64,000 nt of DNA from Paraliobacillus salinarum (GTDB taxonomy: Bacteria; Bacillota; Bacilli; Bacillales; Amphibacillaceae): NCBI RefSeq assembly GCF_014083865.1, contig NZ_JACEFA010000010.1, forward strand, positions 1-64,000, given 5' to 3'. The notes under the pieces are model-generated. The model saw only the letters and a list, made by a program, of their open reading frames with translations. It did not search any database and was not told where the DNA came from. The translations under genes and the position numbers were made by a program. Each line of letters opens with the position of its first letter. Position 1 is the first letter of the stretch. Below, piece after piece: positions 55,685 to 64,000 of the stretch.

Positions 55685-56584
55685 TTATCTATTGATTGAT
55701 CGTGCTACTCGAGATACGGCGTGACGCATTCCACGTAGCGCCTTACTCATTGCAAAAATATTTTCTACTGGAGCAACACCACCATAACCGGCATCTCCTA
55801 TATGTTGCATATCTACACCACAAATCTTGTTCTGAATGGCTATTTGTTTGATTGTATCTTCATCAGAACTCTCCTGACTTGTTCCGATTGCAGTCATAAC
55901 TAATCCACCATGCTGATGCACTGTTCCTACAATTTCCGTTAATAATTCCGCATTAAATCCTGGCACAGTTCCAACCGCTGGAACTAAAATAATATCTGCA
56001 CCATTGTCTAGAAATCTTTTCACTTGATCAGAAGTTACAACAGGTTCGTTCACTCCTGCACCATGCATTTTACCAGCAATAATTAATCCAGAGAAGTTCT
56101 CCTTTGCTAACTTAATTGCAGATTCAATTTCTTTATTACTAACACCTGTTCCAGGGTTGCCTGTTAAGCAAACAAAATCCATTCCTAAAGTATCGATATG
56201 TTGAAGCGTTTTTAAAGATGCTTGTCGTCCTTCTGCGATAGATAATGTATCTTCGTTCATTTCTGCTGCTGTGTCAACCGGCTCTAAATTAACTCCAATT
56301 GGACTGCCTGTTAATCGATGTAATTCTTGAACAAAAGATGTTGGCGTATGATCTAATCCAAAGATTTCTGGATGGATTACATCGACACCATTTAATAAGA
56401 TAAGATCTGCTCCGAATGCTTTTGCGATTTCTGCATTTGTAATATCACCTATAAATGATTCTCTAGGCGCTACATTTTCAGAAACTACTACTCGCCCCTC
56501 ACTTGCTTTAATACTCAACTTTAATTCTTCTTTAGACATCGATAAAATTTCTGATGCATTTGCACTTATAAGTCGCTTTACCAT
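55685..56584 (-). CDS. DUF7916-like protein, probable TIM barrel of unknown function
   Basis: This 299-residue soluble protein lies inside the PTS operon between IIC and IIB. Repeated beta-strand/loop motifs suggest a TIM barrel: GADLILLNGVDV, MDFVCLTGNPGTGVS, LIIAGKMHGAGV, ADIILVPAVGTVPG and GLVMTAIGTSQESS. Phosphate-binding-like glycine loops occur near the C-terminal strands. I recall relatives in PTS operons annotated variously as HAD-like hydrolase or PEP phosphonomutase, but no HAD motif is present. An aldolase- or epimerase-like role on the imported sugar phosphate is a guess. Confidence 0.72.
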   Translation of the reverse strand: MVKRLISANASEILSMSKEELKLSIKASEGRVVVSENVAPRESFIGDITNAEIAKAFGADLILLNGVDVIHPEIFGLDHTPTSFVQELHRLTGSPIGVNLEPVDTAAEMNEDTLSIAEGRQASLKTLQHIDTLGMDFVCLTGNPGTGVSNKEIESAIKLAKENFSGLIIAGKMHGAGVNEPVVTSDQVKRFLDNGADIILVPAVGTVPGFNAELLTEIVGTVHQHGGLVMTAIGTSQESSDEDTIKQIAIQNKICGVDMQHIGDAGYGGVAPVENIFAMSKALRGMRHAVSRVARSINR

Positions 56585-56616
56585 GATGTTCTCCCCTCTT
56601 ATTCCTAAAAATTATA

Positions 56617-57900
56617 TTATTTTTTATCTAATGATTCTTGCGCTTTAAATCTTTTTTCAACAGCTAAAACAAATGGTAAGTATAATAAAATATCAATAGC
56701 GATTAATACGATCTGTAATACAGATGCACTGATACTTCCTGTCGCTAAAACACCACTAAGAATTGGAGGCATCGTCCATGATGGTGCTGTATACGTAAGT
56801 GGTACTAATCCTGAAAGCATTGCAAAATATCCGATAATTAAGTTTGCAATAGGTGCTAAAATAAAAGGTATGATTAGCAGTACATTTAAGACAACAGGAA
56901 CACCAAACATGGTCGGTTCATTAATATTAAACAAGCCCGGCACAACAGTGATTGGGGCCAATACTTTTGATTGGCGACTGGCGTGTTTCTTCTTTGCTAG
57001 ATAACCTAAAGCAATTACTAGACCGATTGTAGCTCCGCCACCACCGATATATACGAAGTTATCCATAAAAGCTGTTGTGAAAATATGTTGTAATTCTTCA
57101 CTTGCTTGATATGCAGCTCTGTTTTCATCAAGATTTGACAACCATAAGGGTTGCATCACTGAGTTTACAATATTTCCACCGTGAATTCCTACAAACCAAA
57201 ATAAACTATTTAAAGCTACAAGAATTGATACACCAAACACATTATTACCCAACAGACCTAATGGTTTGCCTAAAATTACTTGAGCTAAATCATGAATATG
57301 TGGCAATGTAAATGTATCAAGTATGCCATAAACAAATAACCAAAATACGATAATTACTGCTCCAGGTATGATTGCACTAAAACTTTTTGATACTGCAGGT
57401 GGTACACTATCTGGCATTTTAATTTGAACGTTATGATTAATAAACCATTGATAAATATATCCATTTGTAAGACCTAGAATAATTGCAACAAATAAACCAC
57501 GTGCCGCCATGTATGTTGTTGGCATTCCTGCTCCAGCTTCTGATGCAACAAACGGAGTTACAGTAATAAAAGCGGCTAATGATACAATACCAGATGCTAC
57601 CCCATCCACTTTATATTGCTTGGTTAAACTATAGGCTATTGCAAAACTTGCAATTAAACCAATTAGACCAAAACTACTGTCTACACCTTTCCAAAGATAC
57701 CCTGCGACTCCTATATCTCCAAGGAAAGCTTCCCAACCTGGGACAGGAAAGCTCGCAATTACCATTAGTATAGAACCAATAATAATTAATGGCATTGCCA
57801 TTGTAATCCCATCTCGAATGGCAATTAGAAACTTATTATTACCAATCTTACTAGCAAAGGGCATTAACTTTTCTTGCAATAACTGATTTACATTTTTCAC
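56617..57900 (-). CDS. PTS lactose/cellobiose-family IIC permease
   Basis: This 427-residue membrane transporter with about ten helices moves a beta-glycoside-type sugar and presents it for phosphorylation. Signature regions are DGITMAMPLIIIGSILMV near the N-terminus, IHGGNIVNSVMQPLW and GLFNINEPTMFGVPVVLN, the conserved NEP-containing substrate motif. The start is a GTG 7 bp after GGGGAGG. It is the first gene of the operon, divergent from the ROK regulator. The exact sugar (cellobiose, chitobiose, lactose or other) cannot be determined. Confidence 0.93.
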   Translation of the reverse strand: MKNVNQLLQEKLMPFASKIGNNKFLIAIRDGITMAMPLIIIGSILMVIASFPVPGWEAFLGDIGVAGYLWKGVDSSFGLIGLIASFAIAYSLTKQYKVDGVASGIVSLAAFITVTPFVASEAGAGMPTTYMAARGLFVAIILGLTNGYIYQWFINHNVQIKMPDSVPPAVSKSFSAIIPGAVIIVFWLFVYGILDTFTLPHIHDLAQVILGKPLGLLGNNVFGVSILVALNSLFWFVGIHGGNIVNSVMQPLWLSNLDENRAAYQASEELQHIFTTAFMDNFVYIGGGGATIGLVIALGYLAKKKHASRQSKVLAPITVVPGLFNINEPTMFGVPVVLNVLLIIPFILAPIANLIIGYFAMLSGLVPLTYTAPSWTMPPILSGVLATGSISASVLQIVLIAIDILLYLPFVLAVEKRFKAQESLDKK

Positions 57901-57921
57901 TTGAATCCTCCCCTTCCGCCT

Positions 57922-57944
57922 TTTGTTTATTTTTTATAAACAAA
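57922..57944. promoter_or_regulatory. Palindrome upstream of the PTS operon, possible operator
   Basis: TTTGTTTAT (57922-57930) and ATAAACAAA (57936-57944) are perfect 9-bp arms with a TTTTT spacer, in the untranslated region before the IIC ribosome binding site. It could bind a regulator or form an RNA hairpin. Confidence 0.4.
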
Positions 57945-57992
57945 CAAAGGAATTAAGTTGTTATATTAGTATAATTAATTATTTTTTATAAC

Positions 57993-58009
57993 TAATTACA
58001 GTGTAATTA
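57993..58009. promoter_or_regulatory. 17-bp palindrome at the PTS promoter, candidate ROK operator
   Basis: TAATTAC and GTAATTA flank AGT. The site overlaps the -10 and start region of the PTS promoter, where a repressor would block transcription. The adjacent ROK protein is the obvious candidate ligand, by inference. Confidence 0.4.
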
Positions 58010-58035
58010 TAAACTAGACCTGAAAACGGTGTCAA
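58006..58035 (-). promoter_or_regulatory. SigA promoter of the PTS operon
   Basis: The minus strand reads TTGACA (58035-58030), an 18-nt spacer, then TATAAT (58011-58006). Both hexamers are consensus. Confidence 0.8.
58021..58034. promoter_or_regulatory. cre site (CcpA) overlapping the PTS promoter
   Basis: TGAAAACGGTGTCA matches the consensus TGWAARCGNTWNCW at all but one position. It covers the -35 hexamer and part of the spacer of the PTS promoter, a position expected to give catabolite repression. Confidence 0.7.
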
Positions 58036-58121
58036 TCTTTTTTTAATTTAATTAATTAATTATTATTTATTATTAATGTATGATATGCTTTAGACAGTAT
58101 ACATTTAGGAGGATACAAAAA

Positions 58122-59309
58122 GTGTCTTTAACGAAAAAACAACAACAAATTATTGCAACTATATTAGATAAAATATATGCAGAACGCCCTATTTCACGAA
58201 TAGATATTGCAAAGCACACCGGGATCACTCCTGCAACAGTTAGTTCTGTTACTGCTGATCTTATTCAAAATAAGCATATAGAAGAATTAGGAGAAACAAA
58301 GGAACAATTAAAAGCGGGGAGAAAAAAAATACTATTAGACATCCCAAAGCGGCAGTATTATTATATCGGTTCTGAAATCTCTCAATCACGTTTCACATTC
58401 GTTTTAACTGATAATACCGGTGAAGTCATTTATAAAAAAAAGATGTCTAATTCTACGACATTATCCACCAATTCTGTTGAGGATTATATTGATGCATTAA
58501 GTTCTTTCATAGAAGAGATCGAGCAAAATGTAGAGGCAATTGGAGTAAGTTTACCTGGTCACTATAATCAAGAGAACCCTGACTATATTTTGACAAATAA
58601 TCCATGCTGGAAAACATTTGATTTAAAAAAATTAAAACAATCATTTTCAGTACCGATTTATTTTGAGAATAACGTAAATGCTATGGCGTTAGCAAAACGA
58701 CTGTTATCCGATGAAATTCACTCAGACAATTTCATTTATTTCCATGTAGGCCACGGCATGCATTATTCGTATATGTTTAAAAAACAATTATATAGTAAAG
58801 ATAATTTTTTAATTGGAGAAATCGGACATACTATTGTAAATCCAGACGGGGAACTTTGTGAGTGTGGTAAATATGGATGTCTACAAACATATGCTAGTGA
58901 AACATGGTTAATGAAAAAAGCCAAACTATTACACGAGAAAAGTAGCAGTACATTCCTTCGAGAGTTTACAAATGACGCAAATGCATTAACTTTAGATCAA
59001 CTACTTGATGCATCAGAGCTAGGAGACCGAGCAGTAACAGCACTACTTCATCAAGCAACGAAATATTTAGCTGTTTCTCTTACTAATTTAAATATGATGA
59101 TTGATGCTAAAAAAGTATTTGTTCATGGTAAATTATTTAAAAACAAACAACTTATTAATTTACTAAGAGAGCACCTCGCAGCAAAGCCTTTACTTCAAGG
59201 GTTCGAGCATAAACAAGAGATTTCAATTGAGTCTTACGATTCCTTCAATGGAGCAGTTGGTGGTGTAGCTGTTGCCTTAACCTATCATTTAATCGCATTT
59301 CCTAGTTAA
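58122..59309 (+). CDS. ROK-family transcriptional regulator
   Basis: The 395-residue XylR/NagC-type regulator has an N-terminal winged helix (about 5-70, PISRIDIAKHTGITPATVSS). Its ROK sugar-kinase-like domain follows (about 80-390), with the zinc-binding signature GEIGHTIVNPDGELCECGKYGC and sugar-contact residues in NNVNAMALAKRLL. The start is a GTG at 58122, 9 bp after AGGAGG; the upstream ATG would place that site inside the gene. It is divergent from the PTS operon and probably represses it, with the sugar as inducer. Confidence 0.93.
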   Translation: MSLTKKQQQIIATILDKIYAERPISRIDIAKHTGITPATVSSVTADLIQNKHIEELGETKEQLKAGRKKILLDIPKRQYYYIGSEISQSRFTFVLTDNTGEVIYKKKMSNSTTLSTNSVEDYIDALSSFIEEIEQNVEAIGVSLPGHYNQENPDYILTNNPCWKTFDLKKLKQSFSVPIYFENNVNAMALAKRLLSDEIHSDNFIYFHVGHGMHYSYMFKKQLYSKDNFLIGEIGHTIVNPDGELCECGKYGCLQTYASETWLMKKAKLLHEKSSSTFLREFTNDANALTLDQLLDASELGDRAVTALLHQATKYLAVSLTNLNMMIDAKKVFVHGKLFKNKQLINLLREHLAAKPLLQGFEHKQEISIESYDSFNGAVGGVAVALTYHLIAFPS

Positions 59310-59313
59310 AGCA

Positions 59314-59350
59314 AAAAGACATTAATGAGATAGACTCACTAATGTCTTTT
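59314..59350. terminator. Bidirectional terminator between the ROK gene and ahpF
   Basis: AAAAGACATTAATGAG pairs with CTCACTAATGTCTTTT with one mismatch, followed by a T run on the plus strand. Confidence 0.8.
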
Positions 59351-59361
59351 TTTTACATTAT

Positions 59362-60894
59362 CTAGTTACGAATTAAATAGTCAAACGCGCCTAGTGATGC
59401 AGCCGCACCGGTTCCCATAGAAATGATAATTTGCTTATAAGGTGAATCAGTACAATCACCTGCTGCAAAAACGCCTGGTAAACTTGTAGCACCGCGTTTA
59501 TCAATAACTATTTCACCCATACGATTTCTTTCAACAGTATCGCCTAGCCACTCTGTATTTGGCACAAGACCTATCTGCACAAATACACCCGCTAGTTCTA
59601 TGTGATGCGACTCATTTGTGTCACGATCTAAATAGCTAATACCGTTTACTTTTTCATCACCAGTAATTTCGGTGGTTTGAGCGTTCTTAATAACAGTTAC
59701 GTTTGGTAAGCTATAAAGTCTTTCTTGTAGAACTGCATCTGCTTTTAATTCAGGTAAGAATTCAAGTACAGTGACATGCTTTACAATACCTGCAAGATCA
59801 ATTGCAGCTTCAATTCCTGAATTACCGCCACCAATAACTGCTACATCTTTTCCTTCAAACAATGGTCCATCACAATGCGGACAATAAGCTACACCTTTAT
59901 TTCTAAACTCCTGTTCACCAGGTACACCAACGTTACGCCAACGTGCACCGGTAGAAAGGATAACAGTCTTACTTTGTAAAGTCGCTCCATTTTCCAGCTC
60001 TAACTCAAAAAGATCTTTCTTTGACAGTTTACTTACTTGCTGAAGCTTCATCACGTCAATATCATAATCATTTACATGCGCTTCAACATTAGCCATTAAT
60101 TTAGGACCTTCTGTGTAAGTGTTACTAATAAAGTTTTCGATGCCTAACGTGTCCATTACTTGACCACCGAAGCGTTCAGCAACGATTCCTGTACGAATAC
60201 CTTTTCTAGCTGCATAAATAGCCGCACTCGCACCAGCAGGTCCACCACCAACAACTAGGACATCAAATGGATCTTTTTCTGTTAATTCAGACGGATCTGG
60301 ACCATCAGCAATTTGAGATAAAATTTCTTCAAGTGACATTCGTCCACCACCGAAGAACTCACCATCAAGATAGACAGCAGGAACAGCCATCACATTTTTT
60401 TGCTCTACTTCTGCTTTATATGCAGCTCCATCAATCATGGTATGAGTAATATTTGGATTAATTACACTCATAACATTTAATGCCTGCACGACATCTGGAC
60501 AGTTGTGACAACTTAAGCTAACATATGTTTCAAAACGAAATTCGCCTTTAATATTAATACCTTTAATTTGATTAATTACCTCTTCGTCCACTTTTGGTGG
60601 GCGCCCACTTACTTGTAAAAGAGCAAGCACTAACGAAGTAAATTCATGACCTAAAGGAATACCAGCAAAAGTAATACCAGTATCTTCGTTCAAACGATTC
60701 ACACTAAAGCTTGGTGTGCGTTCTAATTGTGTTTCTTGAACTGTTATTTTAGCAGACATATCAGCGATTTCATTAACTAGTTCTTTCATTTCTTTTGAGA
60801 TATCATCATCAGCCAAACTAGCTTTAATAACAATATCATTTTCCATTAATTCTAGATATCCAGCAAGTTGCTGCTTAATGTCTTGATCTAACAT
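59362..60894 (-). CDS. ahpF: Alkyl hydroperoxide reductase subunit F
   Basis: This 510-residue NADH-dependent disulfide reductase recycles AhpC. The N-terminal thioredoxin-fold region (about 1-200) has the CHNC dithiol near 130. The FAD/NADH module (about 210-510) has FAD motif [18 protein letters not shown], the redox pair CPHC in [15 protein letters not shown] and [15 protein letters not shown]. Length is typical. It lies 14 bp after ahpC in the same operon. The gene is well conserved, with no sign of disruption. Confidence 0.97.
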   Translation of the reverse strand: MLDQDIKQQLAGYLELMENDIVIKASLADDDISKEMKELVNEIADMSAKITVQETQLERTPSFSVNRLNEDTGITFAGIPLGHEFTSLVLALLQVSGRPPKVDEEVINQIKGINIKGEFRFETYVSLSCHNCPDVVQALNVMSVINPNITHTMIDGAAYKAEVEQKNVMAVPAVYLDGEFFGGGRMSLEEILSQIADGPDPSELTEKDPFDVLVVGGGPAGASAAIYAARKGIRTGIVAERFGGQVMDTLGIENFISNTYTEGPKLMANVEAHVNDYDIDVMKLQQVSKLSKKDLFELELENGATLQSKTVILSTGARWRNVGVPGEQEFRNKGVAYCPHCDGPLFEGKDVAVIGGGNSGIEAAIDLAGIVKHVTVLEFLPELKADAVLQERLYSLPNVTVIKNAQTTEITGDEKVNGISYLDRDTNESHHIELAGVFVQIGLVPNTEWLGDTVERNRMGEIVIDKRGATSLPGVFAAGDCTDSPYKQIIISMGTGAAASLGAFDYLIRN

Positions 60895-60908
60895 ATTTAT
60901 CGCACTCC

Positions 60909-61475
60909 TTAAATTTTACCTACGATGTCAAGGCTAGGTTTAAGTGTTGCAGAACCTTCTTCCCATTTTGCAGGACAAACTTCATTAGGATTCTGACGAA
61001 CATATTGTGCTGCTTTTACTTTATTAATGATTGTGCTAGCATCACGACCAATTCCACCTGCATTAATTTCTACAGTTTGAATTACACCATCTGGATCAAT
61101 AAGGAATGTACCACGGTCAGCTAATCCAGCTTCTTCATCTAACACATCGAAATTACGAGAGATTGTTTGTGATGGGTCACCAATCATTGTATATTTAATT
61201 TTACCTACTGCTTCAGAATGCTCATGCCAAGCCTTATGTACGAAGTGTGTATCAGTTGACACTGCATATACTTCAACACCTAACTCTTTTAATGCAGGAT
61301 ATTGCGTTTGTAAATCTTCTAATTCTGTTGGACAAACAAATGAAAAGTCCGCTGGATAAAAGCAAACAACACTCCATTGTCCTTTTAGATTTTGTTCTGA
61401 AACCTCAAAGAAATCTTCCCCAGCTTTAAAAGCTGAAGCTGTAAATGGTAATACTTCTGAACCTATTAATGACAT
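60909..61475 (-). CDS. ahpC: Alkyl hydroperoxide reductase subunit C (peroxiredoxin)
   Basis: This 188-residue typical 2-Cys peroxiredoxin detoxifies H2O2 and organic peroxides. The peroxidatic Cys48 lies in [12 protein letters not shown] and the resolving Cys lies in [13 protein letters not shown] near the C-terminus. The ATG follows TTAGGAGGAC. It is the first gene of ahpCF, behind a promoter with PerR-like boxes, consistent with peroxide induction as in B. subtilis. Confidence 0.98.
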   Translation of the reverse strand: MSLIGSEVLPFTASAFKAGEDFFEVSEQNLKGQWSVVCFYPADFSFVCPTELEDLQTQYPALKELGVEVYAVSTDTHFVHKAWHEHSEAVGKIKYTMIGDPSQTISRNFDVLDEEAGLADRGTFLIDPDGVIQTVEINAGGIGRDASTIINKVKAAQYVRQNPNEVCPAKWEEGSATLKPSLDIVGKI

Positions 61476-61541
61476 ACTATTGTCCTCCTAATATAATTTA
61501 TTTATTATTGTTTGTTATTTCTATATAAGTAGCCTTCCAAA

Positions 61542-61597
61542 CAATAATTATTCTAACTCTATATGAATTATTATAAAGTAATTGTTACGAAAGTCAA
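61542..61597 (-). promoter_or_regulatory. ahpCF promoter with PerR-like boxes
   Basis: The minus strand reads TTGACT (61597-61592), a 16-nt spacer, then TATAAT (61575-61570). Two PerR-box-like sites (consensus TTATAATNATTATAA) lie at 61562-61576, overlapping the -10, and at 61542-61556 just downstream (TTAGAATAATTATTG, 11 of 14 defined positions matching). Confidence 0.65.
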
Positions 61598-61704
61598 ACG
61601 TTATTTATATTTTTATGACTTAGTTAACTAAATGCTCATGATTTATTTGTTTTCATGTAATGTTATTCAAACTTTTTATAAAAAAACATTATAAAAGACG
61701 AACA

Positions 61705-61762
61705 AATAACTAATTTTCGATTAGTTATTAATAATTCTCATTTAATTTAAATGTATGAGAAT
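61705..61762 (-). terminator. Tandem hairpins after the second pfk gene
   Basis: ATTCTCAT/ATGAGAAT (61734-61741 and 61755-61762) lies 11 bp past the pfk stop. The second hairpin, AATAACTAAT/ATTAGTTATT, is at 61705-61729. Neither has a long T run, so termination strength is uncertain. The rest of 61598-61704 shows no gene. Confidence 0.5.
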
Positions 61763-61772
61763 TTCAAACGTT

Positions 61773-62729
61773 TCAAATTAAGTCATGAAACATTTTATAT
61801 AGTTTCTCATCTATTTCATTTTTTGACTGAAAGATTTCATCGAAGGTATGAGAAGTGATTTTATTCTTTTCCATTCCTAAAGCAACACCCGTTTTACCTT
61901 GATGAATTAATTCTATTACTTGATGTCCCATGCGACTGGTAAAAAGACGATCAAAAGCAGTTGGTGTACCACCTCTTTGGATATGACCTAAAACAGTCGG
62001 ACGAGTATCCAAAATTGAATGTTCTTTAATTACTTCGGCTATTTCTTTTGCGGTTCCTGCACCTTCTGCAACCATAACAATACTGTGTGTTTTTCCTCTT
62101 TCAAAACCTTGTGATAATTGATTAGCTATTGCTTTTATATCATAGTTAAATTCAGGAATTATCACAGCATCAACTCCACTAGCTATTCCTGCTTGGAGTG
62201 CAAGATCCCCACACTTTCTTCCCATTACTTCTATAACACTAACACGCTCATGGCTACTCATCGTATCACGTAAATTGCTAATCGCATCTTGTATAACATT
62301 AAGTGTAGTATCAAAACCAATTGTATAATCCGTTAAGGGAATGTCATTATCAATCGTACCAGGTAAACCAAATGTGTTGATTCCTTGTTTTTGTAGAGAT
62401 TGCGCACCGCGATAACTCCCGTCTCCACCAATCACGATAAGATGATTAATCCCACGTTTTTTTAAGTTGTTTATTGCCTTGTTTTGACCAGCCTCTGTTT
62501 TAAACTCTTCTGAACGAGCGGATTGTAGAAAAGTACCCCCTCGGTACAAAATATCACTTACATCCTTACTTCCAAGTGTAATAAAATCATTCTCTATTAA
62601 ACCTTTATACCCTCTTTTTACCCCTATCATTTCATAACCATAAGTCAAACCAGCTCGAACAACAGCACGTATTGCACTGTTCATTCCCTGTGAATCTCCA
62701 CCTGAGGTTAGTACTGCTATCTTCTCCAT
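61773..62729 (-). CDS. Second 6-phosphofructokinase, diverged PfkA paralogue
   Basis: The start is set at the ATG at 62729 (MEKIAVLTSGGDSQGMN), 9 bp after AAAGG, giving 318 residues. ATP-binding GGDGSYRGA, catalytic GTIDNDIPLTDYTIGFDTTLN, substrate VIEVMGRKCGD, HIQRGG and effector-loop residues RAVVR are all kept, so it should be an active ATP-dependent PFK. It differs from pfkA at 23067 along its whole length, including GVDAVIIPE in place of GAESILIPE at the effector Mg site. It is monocistronic, between ahpC and tyrS, not near pyk. Confidence 0.88.
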   Translation of the reverse strand: MEKIAVLTSGGDSQGMNSAIRAVVRAGLTYGYEMIGVKRGYKGLIENDFITLGSKDVSDILYRGGTFLQSARSEEFKTEAGQNKAINNLKKRGINHLIVIGGDGSYRGAQSLQKQGINTFGLPGTIDNDIPLTDYTIGFDTTLNVIQDAISNLRDTMSSHERVSVIEVMGRKCGDLALQAGIASGVDAVIIPEFNYDIKAIANQLSQGFERGKTHSIVMVAEGAGTAKEIAEVIKEHSILDTRPTVLGHIQRGGTPTAFDRLFTSRMGHQVIELIHQGKTGVALGMEKNKITSHTFDEIFQSKNEIDEKLYKMFHDLI

Positions 62730-62794
62730 TCCGCTCACCCTTTCTTAGATTTTTTATTAAACTAAAATACTTAAAATACATACTACGTAACAAA

Positions 62795-62822
62795 AAAGGC
62801 ACTCTCTGTTTGAGAATACCCT
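62795..62822 (-). terminator. tyrS terminator
   Basis: On the minus strand GGTATTCTC pairs with GAGAGTGCC (two G-U pairs) around a short loop, followed by TTTTTTG. Confidence 0.7.
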
Positions 62823-62838
62823 ATTTGCTACAAAACTA

Positions 62839-64000
62839 TTACACATATTTAATTAAATAGTATTTCTTTTTACCTCTACGAATAATAGTAAACTTGTCAT
62901 CGATTCGATCTTCGGCACTAATTGTATAGCTCAACTCTTGCTGACGATCACCATTAACATATACAGCTCCATTGCTCACATCTTCTCTCGCTTGGCGTTT
63001 AGATGAAGAAATTCCAGCATCCACTAACAAATCAACGATCAACTTATCTTCTTTTGGAAACTCGATTGTTGGAACATCTTTAAATCCTTGTTCTATTTCG
63101 TTACCATTTAATGCTTTAATATCTCCACTAAACAAGGCTGCTGTAATTTTTTCTGCTTGTTCTAAAGCCGCTTTATCATGAACTAAAATTGTCATTTCCT
63201 CAGCTAATCTTCTGTGTGGAAGACGCTTTTCAGGAGCATCTTCTAGCTCCTTTTCTAATGCTGCTATTTCTTCCATACTTAAAAATGTGAAATACTTTAA
63301 GAATTTAATAACATCTCGGTCATCTGTATTAATCCAGAATTGATAAAACTCATAAGGAGAAGTTTTCTTTGGATCTAGCCAAACCGCCCCACCAGCTGTC
63401 TTACCAAATTTCGTTCCATCTGCTTTTGTAATCAGTGGAACAGTTAAACCGTATACCTTCGCCTCTTCACCTTCTGCTTTTGCACGACGAATTAATTCCA
63501 TACCAGCAGTAATATTCCCCCACTGATCGCTTCCTCCGATTTGCAAAGAACAATTTTCTTTTTCATATAAGTTCAAGAAATCAAATGATTGTAGAATCAT
63601 ATATGTGAATTCAGTAAAAGAAATACCATTTTCTAATCTGGATTGTACCGAATCTTTAGCAAGCATATAGTTAATTCCAAAATGTTTACCTGTATCACGA
63701 AGGAATTCAATGATTGTTATTTGATTAAGCCATTCTGCATTATTTCTAGCTACTGCACCATTTTCTTTATTATCAAAATCAAGGATGCCTGCCAGTTGAT
63801 TTGTAATACTATCACTAAAATATTGTACTGTTTTAGTGTCATTTAATTGTCGTTCATCCGTTCTACCACTCGGATCCCCAATCATTCCAGTGCCTCCACC
63901 GATCAATGCAATAGGACGATGTCCAGCTTGTTGAAACCTTTTTAGCATTAACGCTGGTACTAAGTGTCCAATATGCAAACTATCTGCAGTTGGATCGAAA
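62839..64000 (-). CDS. tyrS: Tyrosine--tRNA ligase, N-terminus beyond the right edge (partial)
   Basis: About 386 C-terminal residues of this class I aminoacyl-tRNA synthetase are visible. The HIGH motif appears in FDPTADSLHIGHLVP at the very edge, and the KMSKS-like signature reads KFGKTAGG. The tyrosine-binding LQIGGSDQWGNIT is intact, and the C-terminal S4 RNA-binding domain (SSKRQAREDVSNGAVYVNGD) ends the protein. Roughly 30-35 N-terminal residues and any T-box leader lie beyond 64000. The reading frame is open to the edge, so the internal TTG at 63978 is not the start. Confidence 0.97.
   Translation of the reverse strand, partial: FDPTADSLHIGHLVPALMLKRFQQAGHRPIALIGGGTGMIGDPSGRTDERQLNDTKTVQYFSDSITNQLAGILDFDNKENGAVARNNAEWLNQITIIEFLRDTGKHFGINYMLAKDSVQSRLENGISFTEFTYMILQSFDFLNLYEKENCSLQIGGSDQWGNITAGMELIRRAKAEGEEAKVYGLTVPLITKADGTKFGKTAGGAVWLDPKKTSPYEFYQFWINTDDRDVIKFLKYFTFLSMEEIAALEKELEDAPEKRLPHRRLAEEMTILVHDKAALEQAEKITAALFSGDIKALNGNEIEQGFKDVPTIEFPKEDKLIVDLLVDAGISSSKRQAREDVSNGAVYVNGDRQQELSYTISAEDRIDDKFTIIRRGKKKYYLIKYV

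Noticed and set aside
52727-62729. Recently acquired mobile genomic island
   Set aside because: No integrase, transposase, tRNA or flanking direct repeats were seen, and base composition looks like the surroundings. Gradual gene gain is at least as likely.

Overview
The window is an AT-rich Firmicute chromosome segment. Gene content and order follow the Bacillus subtilis thrS-dnaI-polA-citZ-pyk-accDA-dnaE-ackA-rpsD stretch. Sporulation genes (ytaF, ytvI, ytrH, ytrI, ytfJ/gerW, an alpha/beta SASP) mark it as an endospore-forming member of the Bacillaceae. A halotolerant genus such as Gracilibacillus, Virgibacillus or Oceanobacillus is a plausible guess, but this is inference and was not tested. 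Most genes lie on the minus strand, so the biological reading order runs from high to low coordinates.

Layout. 1-228 is the end of an IS3-family insertion sequence, inserted 25 bp after rplT. 254-4082 holds infC-rpmI-rplT with an L20-type leader and a non-AUG infC start, and thrS under a threonine T-box. 4083-9764 carries primosome genes (dnaB, dnaI), nrdR, speD and coaE. 9791-16250 carries ytaF, mutM, polA and phoPR. 16445-30787 is central metabolism and replication: citZ-icd (no mdh follows), ytwI, ytvI, fxsA, pfkA-pyk, accDA, malic enzyme and dnaE. 30973-34464 has ytrHI, nrnA, ytoI and a small membrane protein.

34628-38890 is the most interesting accessory block. DUF4178, PspA, a DUF4247 lipoprotein, a DUF350 membrane protein and a membrane-anchored aminopropyltransferase-like protein lie in one direction behind an ECF (SigW-like) promoter. 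The block is interrupted by a 124-bp nested palindromic repeat and an internal terminator. It looks like an envelope-stress module that joins the PspA membrane-repair system to polyamine-type chemistry.

39103-52479 returns to conserved genes: uspA, ackA, ytxK, ytfIJ, nadK, SASP, thiI-nifS, ezrA, fRMsr, a diguanylate cyclase and rpsD with an S4-type leader. 52727-62729 separates rpsD from tyrS, which are neighbours in B. subtilis. It holds a LacI regulator, an SDR oxidoreductase, a lactose/cellobiose-class PTS operon (IIC, a TIM-barrel-like DUF7916 protein, IIB, IIA) divergent from a ROK regulator, ahpCF with a PerR-like box, and a second 6-phosphofructokinase. The window ends inside tyrS.

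Many control elements can be read directly: the T-box, L20 and S4 leaders, a candidate structured speD leader, cre sites at the PTS operon and ackA, a PerR-like box at ahpC, a SigG-like promoter at the SASP gene and many intrinsic terminators. All functional assignments rest on recognising families by eye; no database search was run.
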